Shown one piece after another: positions 46,330 to 55,824 of a stretch of 64,000 nt of DNA. The DNA comes from Phyllobacterium pellucidum (GTDB lineage: Bacteria; Pseudomonadota; Alphaproteobacteria; Rhizobiales; Rhizobiaceae). The position numbers and the translations under genes were made by a program. Under the pieces are notes generated by a model. That model did no database searches and was not told the origin of the DNA. It saw nothing but the letters and a program-made list of their open reading frames with translations. The stretch lies in assembly GCF_013327855.1 (NCBI RefSeq), contig NZ_JABUMX010000001.1, positions 992,001 through 1,056,000 of the forward strand, written 5' to 3'. Positions within the stretch are counted from its first letter, which is position 1. Every line of letters starts with the position of its first letter.

Positions 46330-48204
46330 TTGGCCACGAATCGCGAAGCACTGGAATTAGCAATCTACGCAATTCTTGGAGCAAGCCTTGCGATCTTACC
46401 GTTCATATTGATGTGGAGGCAGACGGAAACACAACCTTGGTTCGGCAATCGCACACTCATGCGTTGGCAAGGAGCAATCGGTGTCTCGTTGTCTTTATTG
46501 TTTTTTGCAACGCTATTTGAGCCTGATACATACGTTCTGCGGAACACCATGGTTAGTCCGGTTCGTCTGTTAGTCGTCGGGATTTTCTGGGCTCTGTTTC
46601 TGATGATATTTGCAGGACATTGCAAACTAAGACGGGAGCAATCCTATCTATGCTGGATTGTCGCGGCCATGTTCCTAGTGGCTGCGATAATTCTAAACTT
46701 CTCGTCGGGACCCTATACGGCGGACGCTGACGCTCCGCTCCATACAATGTATTTTGAGTCGATGTGGTATCATTGGGGGGCTTATATCGCCTCTGCCAAA
46801 AGCCTTGCGTCTGGTTTGGCAATCTACAGAGATTTCCCATCACAGTATGGGCTTGGGCCATCCATTTTTATTGCTGCAGCATCGGGATTAGGCTGGGTTG
46901 CCGGCATGTTTATCGTGGTCGGCGTCTTGCAATTGGTCTACTGGGTGAGCATCAGTGTTATTGGCTTGGTGATCGCCAATCGCGCCGTTGGATATAACCC
47001 CATGGTGTGGATTTCCGTGCTTTTGGTTACGATTACAACGTGCTTTCTCTGGGCAGGCAGCCCAACGTTCGCGAACTTTTTCCCGTCGCTTGGAGGAGCG
47101 CGATACTTCCCCGCGGCATTGCTTTCCGCTGCAATTATTCTCTTGGACTTGTCGAGAGATAACTATGCTGAGAAGCGCGGCTGGCGCCTACATATCCTGT
47201 GGGGTCTCGGAGCGGTCTGGTCCGTAGAATCGTTGTTCATTGTGTCTTTCATCTGGTGGCCCCAATACTTGCTTCTGAAAACGCCCAATAACGCTTCAAA
47301 GGGGGAGATCGTCCGGAACCTTGGCCGATCGATGCTGATCCTGGCGGTTGTGGCGATAGTTACGTTCGCCGTATTCTTAGCGGGGTATTACGCGATATAT
47401 AAAGTGCTCCCGGACATTCAAATGTTCCTGGCTTTTGCGTCAAACGTTCCTGGGTCGCTTCCTGTCAATATAGTCGGGCCGGCTCTGCTAATAACGTTTT
47501 CGCTTGTGCTTTCTCTATATGCTCTTGGGTCACTATATCGAACGAGTGGCATCAATCGGGATTTCAGAACTCTGTTCTGTGTGATGTTGCTTAGCTACGG
47601 GGCAATGGTCTACTATATTGGAAGGAGCCACGATTCAAATATTCTGTCGCTCTTCCCGTATCATGGGTTGATCTGGATATTTCTTGTTTTAAACGAAACT
47701 TCGAAATTCATCCGAACTGCGGCAGCGAGCCTACTGGCGCTTTCGTTAAGTTGGATATGTGTGGCGCAACATGCATCTCCAATCAACAGGTTCGACACCC
47801 TTTTGACCTTCAACGGGACGCAATTGGACAGTGTTATAGAGAATTACTATGAAGAACCGGTAAGCACTGATCGTGGTCGCGCAATTGACTTCATTACATC
47901 AAAATATGGCGAGGGCATTACCGCGTTTGATATATACGCCAACATCGTTTTGACTAGCCCGCAAAAAGAGTGGACATCATATAACAACGCTACAACATAC
48001 GCAGGGCTTCCAAGCGAAGTGCAAAAGCTTGCCGTACACAGGGCAAGACTTCAACTCAATCGTCAAGGATGGGTCATCATCCCCTCAATAAGCCCTCCGA
48101 TGAGTTTGGCATATGTTCAAGACCTGTTCGCAGCGGATTATGAAGTCGACCAAAAGCTAGCCTTCGATACCTACACTGCATATCGGTTCGTCCCGAAGCG
48201 GTAA
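46330..48204 (+). CDS. Polytopic membrane protein, probable GT-C glycosyltransferase
   Basis: This 624-aa protein starts at TTG 46330, with CGGAG seven bases upstream. It has about 11-12 hydrophobic helices up to about residue 480 and then a soluble, probably periplasmic tail of about 140 residues. The segment 'SSGPYTADADAPLH' in the first large loop and 'RDFPSQYGLGPSIF' are typical of polyprenyl-phosphate-sugar-using GT-C or O-antigen-related membrane proteins, but no close family can be named. It stands alone on the plus strand. Confidence 0.6.
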   Translation: MATNREALELAIYAILGASLAILPFILMWRQTETQPWFGNRTLMRWQGAIGVSLSLLFFATLFEPDTYVLRNTMVSPVRLLVVGIFWALFLMIFAGHCKLRREQSYLCWIVAAMFLVAAIILNFSSGPYTADADAPLHTMYFESMWYHWGAYIASAKSLASGLAIYRDFPSQYGLGPSIFIAAASGLGWVAGMFIVVGVLQLVYWVSISVIGLVIANRAVGYNPMVWISVLLVTITTCFLWAGSPTFANFFPSLGGARYFPAALLSAAIILLDLSRDNYAEKRGWRLHILWGLGAVWSVESLFIVSFIWWPQYLLLKTPNNASKGEIVRNLGRSMLILAVVAIVTFAVFLAGYYAIYKVLPDIQMFLAFASNVPGSLPVNIVGPALLITFSLVLSLYALGSLYRTSGINRDFRTLFCVMLLSYGAMVYYIGRSHDSNILSLFPYHGLIWIFLVLNETSKFIRTAAASLLALSLSWICVAQHASPINRFDTLLTFNGTQLDSVIENYYEEPVSTDRGRAIDFITSKYGEGITAFDIYANIVLTSPQKEWTSYNNATTYAGLPSEVQKLAVHRARLQLNRQGWVIIPSISPPMSLAYVQDLFAADYEVDQKLAFDTYTAYRFVPKR

Positions 48205-48538
48205 GTGCTCAACTTAAACTGCAGTAATTGTGTGCGCTTGCGTCCTACATTGAGGTTGGGTTGGAGAAGGTCGGTTGCCTCGACAGACGATCCAAGCTAC
48301 TTCCCATCCAGAGGCTGAATGATATTTTGCTCGTCTTGAATTCCCGGCGACGGGCAGTACGAAGGCAACAGCGTTCACGTGCGCTCATCGGCAGGCCATA
48401 TGCATAAGTGACCCAAGAAACGTCATCAATGTAGAAGTGGACGAACTACAGCCCGATGCCGAGATGGTGGTTGACATCGCCGGCTTGGCGTTCGGTGATA
48501 CGATACCAACCGAGTCAAAACGGCGAGGCTTCTTGGTG
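48205..48538. other. Region without a supported gene
   Basis: This 334-base gap lies between convergent genes. I see no gene, terminator or repeat in it. Confidence 0.4.
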
Positions 48539-49501
48539 TCATCTTGAACGAATTCTCTCGGATTCTCCGAAGTTGACGACCTCTTTTACGGCGAACTGAG
48601 GCTCATGGTTCACTCGTGAGTAGATCCGCCCTACGTATTCCCCAAGCACTCCTAGAAAGAACATTTGTACTCCACTAACAAATAGCAGCGTCGCGATTGT
48701 CGATGCCCAGCCCGGCTGGTTAGCCCCGGAAAAGAACCTGTCCACTATAACAGCTGCGAACAAAACCATGCTGACGACGGAGAGAAAGAATCCTGCGGCC
48801 GTGGCAATCCGAAGAGGTACATTGGAGCGAGTGGCCATCTTCAGCCACAGTGAGAACAACTTCTTGAAAGTGTATCCGCTTTCACCAGCTGCACGACTGC
48901 CATGGTCAATCTCTACAACTGCGATTGAGTCAGTTGAGGCCAAGACAAGGCCGTCGATGTATGTGAAGGGTCCATCATAGCGGATAATCTCTCCCACCAA
49001 ATCAGAGCTCATGGCCTTGAACGAAGAGAGGTATAAGTCTTTTGGTTTTTTGAGCAGTAGCCGCGCGGCTACATCGTTCACTTTACTCCCAAATGTCTTG
49101 AACGCGCTATGCTTTCGGTCCCGATAGCTGGTGTAGCAAACATCAGCTCCAAGCTTAATCTTCTCAACAAGCTGGCTCAACGCAGCCGGTGGGTGCTGCA
49201 AATCATCATCCATGACGATGACGATATCTCCGGTCGCATGATTCAGGCCGGCCATTGTCGCGTTATGCTGGCCGGCATTTTTGCGTAAGGATATTCCCTT
49301 CAGCCAAGGCCTTCCCTCGGATAATGACTTTATGACCTTCCAGCTTTGATCAGGGCTTCGATCGTTCACCAGAATTAATTCAAATCGTTCGGGGGCGATG
49401 CGTGAAAGCTCAAAAGAAATTTTATCGACAAGTGCCGGAAGAATTTCAGCGCTTTTATACACCGGCACAACGACAGACACGCTGGAAAGGACTTGATTCA
49501 T
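48539..49501 (-). CDS. GtrB-like family 2 glycosyltransferase
   Basis: This 320-aa enzyme is of the type that loads glucose or another sugar onto undecaprenyl phosphate. The GT2 domain shows 'SVVVPVYKSAEILPALVDKI', 'LVNDRSPDQSW', 'GQHNATMAGLNHATGD' and the DxD-like 'VIVMDDDLQHPP'. Two C-terminal membrane helices (about 232-255 and 268-292) anchor it, as in GtrB. It begins eight bases after the 672-aa membrane protein gene, so the two form an operon, a donor-making and donor-using pair. Confidence 0.9.
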   Translation of the reverse strand: MNQVLSSVSVVVPVYKSAEILPALVDKISFELSRIAPERFELILVNDRSPDQSWKVIKSLSEGRPWLKGISLRKNAGQHNATMAGLNHATGDIVIVMDDDLQHPPAALSQLVEKIKLGADVCYTSYRDRKHSAFKTFGSKVNDVAARLLLKKPKDLYLSSFKAMSSDLVGEIIRYDGPFTYIDGLVLASTDSIAVVEIDHGSRAAGESGYTFKKLFSLWLKMATRSNVPLRIATAAGFFLSVVSMVLFAAVIVDRFFSGANQPGWASTIATLLFVSGVQMFFLGVLGEYVGRIYSRVNHEPQFAVKEVVNFGESERIRSR

Positions 49502-49509
49502 TTAATCGC

Positions 49510-51528
49510 TCACATCGAAAATTCAGCAACAATGGTGTCACAATAGGGGTTACCAATCTTATCAACCCCAATGAATAAATTCTCTCCAACGGGAATACGT
49601 GCGGCTTGAGTTTGTCCAGGACCCAAAACGCCTTCCCAAGTAACGTGTCCGTCCACTGAAACTGAAATCGACACACCGTCGGCATTCGGGCACGACACCA
49701 ATGCCTGTGCGGGCATAGAAAATGTAATTGATTTCGGTGACTTGCTTTCAAGAAACCTCAGGGGAACGGTTATTGATGTCCCCGTCGTCTCTCCAGGATG
49801 AAGCGAGACCGAGTTGCTCCCGGACGGGGTAACCCTACCCCATTTATCGCCCAAGATTTCAGTTCTAAGTGCAAGCCTCGGTTCCATCGATTCAAAGAAC
49901 ATTGCACGCCATGATGGATTCACCTCAAGCAATACAGGGAGCAACTGAGCCATATCTTCGGCCGTCATAGCTCGGCTTCTTTTATACAAAAATGCGTCAA
50001 CACCCACTGACAGACGGTATGGGCCCCCAATTTTCGAGTAGCCGCTACCGAATCCTTTGCCCTCGACTATTAAATCATTCGGGACCTGCAAGTGTCTCTG
50101 AGTGCCTGGTGCAAGTTGTGTCAACGCAGGGACGGTTGCTATCTGATACTGGGCACGTAGATGCTCAAATCTGAATGGATGCGTCGACGCAACGTGTGGC
50201 GTAAAGGGTACGTAATCTGCTAAGTCCGGAGATAGGCTCCGCAAGAGGTCGTCTGACAGGATCAAACTTGACCCAAAAGTGTTCACTTGGTCAGTGTCTT
50301 TTCGATTTTCATGTATAGCACGCAGAAGTTTCTCGTAACCATCGCGATTATCAAGAGTTAGCGGCCTGACTTCAGTTGGGTAAAATGCTTCAGGAAACAC
50401 CCGAGGAAACAGGGTCGCTCCAAGTAAAATGGTTATCGAAAACACAGCACATAGGCCTAGTATCGACTTATCGTGAAGCCTAATTATCGACCCGACAGAT
50501 TTTATTCCAAATATCAGGACGGGAAACGACCAGAATGCCACGGGCAGAAAATGATGGACACCCATCAACTGCGTTCTGGTGAAAAGAAAGTATACGGTGG
50601 TCGCGACGATCCCGCAAAACAGTACGGCTGGGACTCTAAAAATCACGGCCGAAATAAATCCGATGCCGATCACGATACAATTCAATATTCCCGTCCGTTC
50701 GAGAGCCATAGCGAGATTTTCAGAGAACGATTTGTGATAAGCTGCATATAGCTCACCATAATCAGTGACGAGGATTCTGCTTATAAGACCGAATTGGGTA
50801 TAAAGCGCCAAGCCACAAAACACGCTGGTGACAATTGCAAATTTGACCACAAGTGACAGTACGGTTCCCAATTTTAACAGGTCCCGTCTGCTGCTAGCCA
50901 TTGCAAAAAACAGCGTCACAACCATTAGAGACATCACGCTATAGGCATACCATCGCCGCAAAAGAAATGCGGCCCACAATGAGACGCCGACGAGAATGAG
51001 TTGGCGAATTGTAGCTCTTGTGAGATAGGCAGTTTTCAATATCACAATTGTCGCGATGCCAAGAGGTATTAGCCCGGCGATATCCCACATACCGCGCAGG
51101 GTGGGTGCGAGTAGAGGCAAAGTCGATGCCGCTATCAACAGCGTTGCTCCTTTGGCGTAAGTATTCTCCAATGACGCGCTCTCTGCCGCGATGTAGGAGG
51201 CTATTGCTACTGCAGGCATGCTGTATAAAGCCGCTATGGTCGCGACATATGGTGCGCGGCCACCCCCAAATAGTAGATAGGATGGAATGAGAGGCAGTGC
51301 GCCGGAAATATTATAATCGCCGGTGGATATAGAATTCGCTACACCGCCGAGCCAACCGGGGGTGCCCAAGCCGGCTCCAAGTCGCTGGTACATTCTCCAA
51401 AATTCGCCGAAATCCCACACGTAAATCGGGTCTTCGTGAGCTACGAAATATGTGCAAAACGCGATATAGAGGATGGCAATCGACAGCAAGATAAGGGTGT
51501 AAACCCAACGTGGGCGTGCGGCAAACAA
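49510..51528 (-). CDS. GT-C membrane glycosyltransferase with periplasmic tail (GtrC-like role)
   Basis: This 672-aa protein starts at TTG 51528 with GGAG upstream. It has about 11 membrane helices to residue 400. The first periplasmic loop contains the acidic 'HEDPIYVWDFGEFW' expected of GT-C catalysis. A soluble tail of about 270 residues ends in a beta-rich module (about 560-672). With the GtrB-like gene downstream and GtrA nearby it fills the place of the serotype-specific Gtr transferase that decorates O-antigen in the periplasm. The match to any one Gtr protein is not recognised; the role is inferred from context. Confidence 0.65.
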   Translation of the reverse strand: MFAARPRWVYTLILLSIAILYIAFCTYFVAHEDPIYVWDFGEFWRMYQRLGAGLGTPGWLGGVANSISTGDYNISGALPLIPSYLLFGGGRAPYVATIAALYSMPAVAIASYIAAESASLENTYAKGATLLIAASTLPLLAPTLRGMWDIAGLIPLGIATIVILKTAYLTRATIRQLILVGVSLWAAFLLRRWYAYSVMSLMVVTLFFAMASSRRDLLKLGTVLSLVVKFAIVTSVFCGLALYTQFGLISRILVTDYGELYAAYHKSFSENLAMALERTGILNCIVIGIGFISAVIFRVPAVLFCGIVATTVYFLFTRTQLMGVHHFLPVAFWSFPVLIFGIKSVGSIIRLHDKSILGLCAVFSITILLGATLFPRVFPEAFYPTEVRPLTLDNRDGYEKLLRAIHENRKDTDQVNTFGSSLILSDDLLRSLSPDLADYVPFTPHVASTHPFRFEHLRAQYQIATVPALTQLAPGTQRHLQVPNDLIVEGKGFGSGYSKIGGPYRLSVGVDAFLYKRSRAMTAEDMAQLLPVLLEVNPSWRAMFFESMEPRLALRTEILGDKWGRVTPSGSNSVSLHPGETTGTSITVPLRFLESKSPKSITFSMPAQALVSCPNADGVSISVSVDGHVTWEGVLGPGQTQAARIPVGENLFIGVDKIGNPYCDTIVAEFSM

Positions 51529-51641
51529 GGCAACTCTCCAATTCGGGGCAACGTGAATACGCCCTGGATGAGGTTGTCAATATCTTGCGTTGTAAATCTT
51601 GAGTGTTAAGTAAGAGGCGAATTAAATGGCTGGAAAGTGTG

Positions 51642-52334
51642 ATGAGCGACAAGAGCGAATTTGACGCATATAGGACGACCTACAAGGAAACCGTTAATCA
51701 AGCGATTTCATTCTCTGGATTGGACGTCGACTTCTTCACAAAAGTAAAGGCCGTAAGGCTTGTTGATCTACTCCGCGATCGACTGGGAGATCCCCTGTCT
51801 CTTTCTATTTTAGATGTTGGATGCGGCGTGGGAACCTATCATCCCCTATTACGTGGGAAAGTTCGAAAAATCACCGGCATCGACTTATCCGAAGAGTGTC
51901 TTGAGGAAGGTCGGGCGAACAACACCGACGTGGACTACCGTCACTATGACGGTCTTCGAATGCCCTTTCCAGATAATTCATTTGACGCCGCGTTTGCCAT
52001 CTGCGTAATGCACCATGTTCCGCCGGAGCAGTGGCCGAGCTTTAGCAGGGAAATGGTTCGTGTTACGCGGCCGGGGGGATTGGTTGTGATCTTTGAACAC
52101 AATCCGTACAATCCATTCACGAGGCGTGCGGTAAATACCTGCCCGTTCGATGCTGATGCAGTTCTCCTGACAAAATCACAGACGACCACCCATTTTAAAT
52201 CGGCCGGTCTCAAAGATGTGGAGGGCAGATACATCCTCTCGGTACCCGCAATGAAGGGGTTGCCCCGGTCGTTGGACGACCTTCTCGGCGCCCTTCCTAT
52301 AGGCGCCCAGTATTTTGTATCCGGCCGTCCGTAA
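51642..52334 (+). CDS. Class I SAM-dependent methyltransferase
   Basis: This 230-aa enzyme has the SAM site 'ILDVGCGVGTYHPLLRG', an acidic 'GIDLSEECLEEG' and 'DNSFDAAFAICVMHHVPP', all of the Methyltransf_11 type. Start ATG 51642 has GGAAAG upstream. It diverges from the GT-C gene, with 113 bases between the starts. Its TAA overlaps the gtrA-like start by one base (TAATG), so it is translationally coupled to a flippase-type protein and probably methylates a lipid-linked sugar or a glycan end. Confidence 0.88.
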   Translation: MSDKSEFDAYRTTYKETVNQAISFSGLDVDFFTKVKAVRLVDLLRDRLGDPLSLSILDVGCGVGTYHPLLRGKVRKITGIDLSEECLEEGRANNTDVDYRHYDGLRMPFPDNSFDAAFAICVMHHVPPEQWPSFSREMVRVTRPGGLVVIFEHNPYNPFTRRAVNTCPFDADAVLLTKSQTTTHFKSAGLKDVEGRYILSVPAMKGLPRSLDDLLGALPIGAQYFVSGRP

Positions 52335-52738
52335 TGCTCACGGCTGCGAATAAGGTGCATCGTTTGATCAGGTTCGGTCTGGTTGGTGGCGCCAACACGG
52401 TAGCCTACTTCATACTGGCCAACGCATTAGTGTATATTATAGGTGTCCAACGCGAACTTTCTGCATATTTTGCTTACGCATTGATTTTACCATTTTCTTT
52501 CTTCGGACATCGGCGTTTCACTTTCCGATCGAGAGGAAACGCCATGTCCGAGTGGGTTCGATTTTGCGTAATGCAGGGTGTTTGCCTGTCAATAATCGCG
52601 GGAGTAAACGCTATTTCAAAGCACTATCCAGCTTCTCTAAGCTGGGTTGCGTTTGCCGCTATCAGCTTCCTAATCCCGGTTATTAATTTTCTCATGATGC
52701 AGGCTTGGGTTTTTGCGACGAGAGGAAAGGCAAGCTAG
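52334..52738 (+). CDS. GtrA family membrane protein
   Basis: This 134-aa protein has four hydrophobic helices and the GtrA signature 'RFGLVGGANTVAYFILANAL' followed by 'YALILPFSFFGHRRFTFRS'. GtrA proteins are thought to flip undecaprenyl-phosphate-linked sugar to the periplasm. The partner GtrB-like and GT-C-like genes lie on the other strand from 51.5 to 48.5 kb, so the usual gtrABC order is split into two divergent units here. Confidence 0.92.
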   Translation: MLTAANKVHRLIRFGLVGGANTVAYFILANALVYIIGVQRELSAYFAYALILPFSFFGHRRFTFRSRGNAMSEWVRFCVMQGVCLSIIAGVNAISKHYPASLSWVAFAAISFLIPVINFLMMQAWVFATRGKAS

Positions 52739-52744
52739 ATACTT

Positions 52745-55030
52745 TTACGGCCCTGCGGGGATCTGAAGCAATAACCCCATAATCCTATCAGTAAAAATCC
52801 TGATATCATTGTTTTCCATAAAGCGCGCCACGCCTACCTCACCCAAAGATTTCCTTCGCAACGGATTTTCAGCCAGTTCTATTACGGCTGCCACCATTTC
52901 AGGGACATCCAAGTAAGGAACGATGATACCCGCCTCCCCGAGCGCTTCTGCCGCACCTCCCGCACCGGAAAATGCGATGACGGGAACCGCTGAGGCCATC
53001 GCAGTCAGGCTAACTAATGGATACGGATCTTCCCTAGATGGAAGCAAAAATATATCCGCAACTGATATAAAAACGTCGGCGTCGACGCGCGAGGTCATGA
53101 ACTCCACCCGCCCTTGGAGGCCGAGACGTGAGACATCATGCGCAATCCACGACCCATACGCTCGGTTGATTGCTGAGCCAATCCATAAAAAATGGATGGG
53201 TAGATCAGGCCGCAGACGGAGGACGGCTGACGCAACTTGCAAAAAAACGTCCGGGCCTTTTCGATGATCGACCGTGCCACAGGCAACCACCAAGACATTG
53301 TCTCTCGAAGAGTCGGCATTTATTAAAACTTGCGAGCGTACGACATCCCGCTGCTGTGCGGAAAAAAATGGCACATTGTGCCCCGTCGGAACGATATGGA
53401 TTTTCGCTGTGCCGATACCGAAATCTTGGATGACTTGGTCACGGGCGTACGACGAACCATAAACGACGTACCTTGCATGCATGTTTATTTTGTCAATCAA
53501 TTGCCGCCCGAACTGATCGATACTGGTGGAGAGTTCGTGAATTAGACTAACCACTGGAATGTCAACGTCGTCGAGCGCCTCAACAAGCTCAGCACAAAGG
53601 ATTGTATTACAGATTGCTCCCCATACCGGCACGTCCAAATCGTTCAGGATTGCCTTAAACGTTGCAGTGGGAGGACTCGAATCTCTAATTTCAGACAATA
53701 CATATAATGGGGCAAGTTCGGCGAATTCGCGTGAGAGTTCCCCGCCATTGATTGCGACGACTAACAATCTAAAGTCATCACGTTTGGACAACTCGCGTGC
53801 GAGATTTAAGCACATTACGGGCGCTCCAGTTCGGGAGCAATCGTGAGTTGTCAATAATAGTATAGGGCGTTGGTCAGACTGGGCAGCTGTAGATATTGAG
53901 AGTTTTACGCTTTCGGCAGCCGCCGAACGTTTACTGCTTTCAACATTCGGTGGCGTCCGTAAAGTTGAAAAGCCAGCCGACACGATGCTTTTCAGCGCTC
54001 GTATCGGACGTGTGACTCTCCAAGACGTTGAAGTATAAATTTGGTAGAGCTGGGATAGCGTCAGTTGACTAGATAATTCAAGTTCCGCGATGTGCTTCAG
54101 AGCTGCATCGGTTTTCGCTCGTTCCGTTTGAAGTTCTCGCCGTAGCCGATCGTGCTCTTGATTGAGCAAGTTGCTTTTTGTACCTTTTTCAAACGCTTGA
54201 TTAGCTTCAGTCACCTCTTTCCCAAGGCGTCCCACTTCTGATTGTAACAGAGCCTCTGTTTCCATCAAACGTAGTTGGATCCCATAAAGGAAATCAGGAT
54301 TATCGAGGAGACCCCAGCGTATGGAAGTTAACGGTGAATCGGAGGCGAGGCCGATAAGATAAGGCGCTTTGGGTGGGACATCCGTTAGTTCGTACGTTAA
54401 CTCGTTGGACCTATGGAATACCTCCAAAACAAGGTCGCATTTCGCGGCTGGGACAATTACAGAGCCGCTTGTGGCCTTTTGTAGCCCGACGGTTTTATGA
54501 GCAAAGTGTTTCGAAAGCAGCGTCTCAAATTCCTGATGTGAAAGCTCGAATTGTTGAAAAGGATTCTGCTTTCCTGGAGAAGAATAGACTTGGCGATTTG
54601 GCGTCGACAGCACAAAAAGCCCTTCGGGACGAAGTACTCGCTTCACTTCGTCAAGAAATGCCGAATGTTGATCATTGTGCTCGAGTGTTGCGAATGAGAC
54701 CACGACGTCAACGCTGGCAGGCACAAGGGGAATAGACTGGCAAGAGCCAACGTCAAAAACTAGCGAGGCCGAACCGTACGCTCGTCGCGCCTGCGAAACC
54801 ACATCAGGGTCGATGTCAATACCAATAACTGATTTTGCGACTTGCGAGAGCAGGTAGCTACCATAACCTTCGCCACTTGTTATATCGAGGACATCCCTCC
54901 CTTTGCAAAATTGGGTTGCAAATAGGTAACGGTGATGGTGTTCAACTTCAATCTCGCCGCTGCGGTTGGTAATAAACCTCTCGCCCGTCCTATCCTGGTA
55001 TTCGGAAGGTGCGAGAAGTTTGAATTTCAT
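52745..55030 (-). CDS. Methyltransferase-coiled coil-glycosyltransferase fusion protein
   Basis: This 761-aa protein repeats the plan of the 1076-aa fusion with one methyltransferase. Residues 35-200 are a class I SAM domain ('VLDITSGEGYGSYLLSQV', 'VVVSFATLEHNDQHSAF'). Residues 250-330 are a coiled coil ('LRRELQTERAKTDAALKHI'). A basic 'YTSTSWRVTRPIRAL' segment, common in polysaccharide proteins, follows. Residues 375-745 are a GT4 domain ('THDCSRTGAPVMCLNLAREL', 'PSREDPYPLVSLTAMAS'), with Thr where the second EX7E Glu would be. GGAG precedes ATG 55030. Confidence 0.85.
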   Translation of the reverse strand: MKFKLLAPSEYQDRTGERFITNRSGEIEVEHHHRYLFATQFCKGRDVLDITSGEGYGSYLLSQVAKSVIGIDIDPDVVSQARRAYGSASLVFDVGSCQSIPLVPASVDVVVSFATLEHNDQHSAFLDEVKRVLRPEGLFVLSTPNRQVYSSPGKQNPFQQFELSHQEFETLLSKHFAHKTVGLQKATSGSVIVPAAKCDLVLEVFHRSNELTYELTDVPPKAPYLIGLASDSPLTSIRWGLLDNPDFLYGIQLRLMETEALLQSEVGRLGKEVTEANQAFEKGTKSNLLNQEHDRLRRELQTERAKTDAALKHIAELELSSQLTLSQLYQIYTSTSWRVTRPIRALKSIVSAGFSTLRTPPNVESSKRSAAAESVKLSISTAAQSDQRPILLLTTHDCSRTGAPVMCLNLARELSKRDDFRLLVVAINGGELSREFAELAPLYVLSEIRDSSPPTATFKAILNDLDVPVWGAICNTILCAELVEALDDVDIPVVSLIHELSTSIDQFGRQLIDKINMHARYVVYGSSYARDQVIQDFGIGTAKIHIVPTGHNVPFFSAQQRDVVRSQVLINADSSRDNVLVVACGTVDHRKGPDVFLQVASAVLRLRPDLPIHFLWIGSAINRAYGSWIAHDVSRLGLQGRVEFMTSRVDADVFISVADIFLLPSREDPYPLVSLTAMASAVPVIAFSGAGGAAEALGEAGIIVPYLDVPEMVAAVIELAENPLRRKSLGEVGVARFMENNDIRIFTDRIMGLLLQIPAGP

Positions 55031-55042
55031 TTGCCACTCCAA

Positions 55043-55790
55043 CGATCCACACTAAGTCGAATGCTAGCGTGTCGTAATGAGCGACGTAAAAATAAGCAAG
55101 TAAGAATGCATGAGCAGGCGCAGAGCGTTGATAGTGAGATACCATCGTTTAAACTGGCTGAAGTCTTTGTAAAAAAACGTGTAAACTGCTTCATCCCATA
55201 CATTTAACAACGCGTCGGACTACCGCAAAACGCAAAAAAGCGCCCGGATAATCCAAGGGCAGCATACCGAGAATTTCCCATTATCGGTACCGTGTGCAAC
55301 AGGTGAGGGCCGAAAATTAGATCGGAAGACGTCCGATCAGGCGTCCCATGGACTATTGCTAGTTTAGTTGAAGATCAGAAGCCCGGTGGTGAAATGAAAA
55401 AGCATTTTTTCTGATGATCCTTACGATCGCTCTGCCTTTCCTCGCCACGCTGCGTCTAAGTTCATTTGCTGGCTCCCAGAAGAGTTTAACTGGTCAACGT
55501 CCGGCGGCGTAAAGCAAGCGTTCGGCGCGTACCGGTAACGACTGTGGGCGATCGATAAACCTACCTGGTTCCTGATTGGAGACGTCACGGTGCCACTCCA
55601 TACGAGACCGATCTGAAGCAATGGTCCAGTTAAAAATCCCGTAGTCTTCAAGGGGGACATTCACGGGTTGGGCGGACTCCGACGTCACTCCGGCTGGTGT
55701 AACGTCCTCGCCGAGAAAATAGGGAACTACTTACCGAGACGACATTTGGCGGGAAGCTGCCGAAATCATTATGCTGCGTTCGATCTGATC
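55043..55790. other. Region with gene debris
   Basis: About 750 bases without an intact gene. On the minus strand a stop-bounded frame at about 55494-55730 reads like an internal piece of a real protein ('VVPYFLGEDVTPAG', 'DYGIFNWTIASDRSRMEWH') but I cannot name its family. The remainder shows nothing I can support. Confidence 0.4.
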
Positions 55791-55793
55791 GTA

Positions 55794-55823
55794 AAAAAAG
55801 GCTCGCCGAAGCGAGCCCTTTTT
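55794..55823. terminator. Bidirectional terminator
   Basis: GGCTCGC-cgaa-GCGAGCC, a 7-bp stem with a 4-base loop, has A6 on the left and T5 on the right, so it can stop transcription from both sides. On the minus strand it follows directly after the restored stop of the sugar O-methyltransferase pseudogene. Confidence 0.88.
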
Positions 55824-55824
55824 G

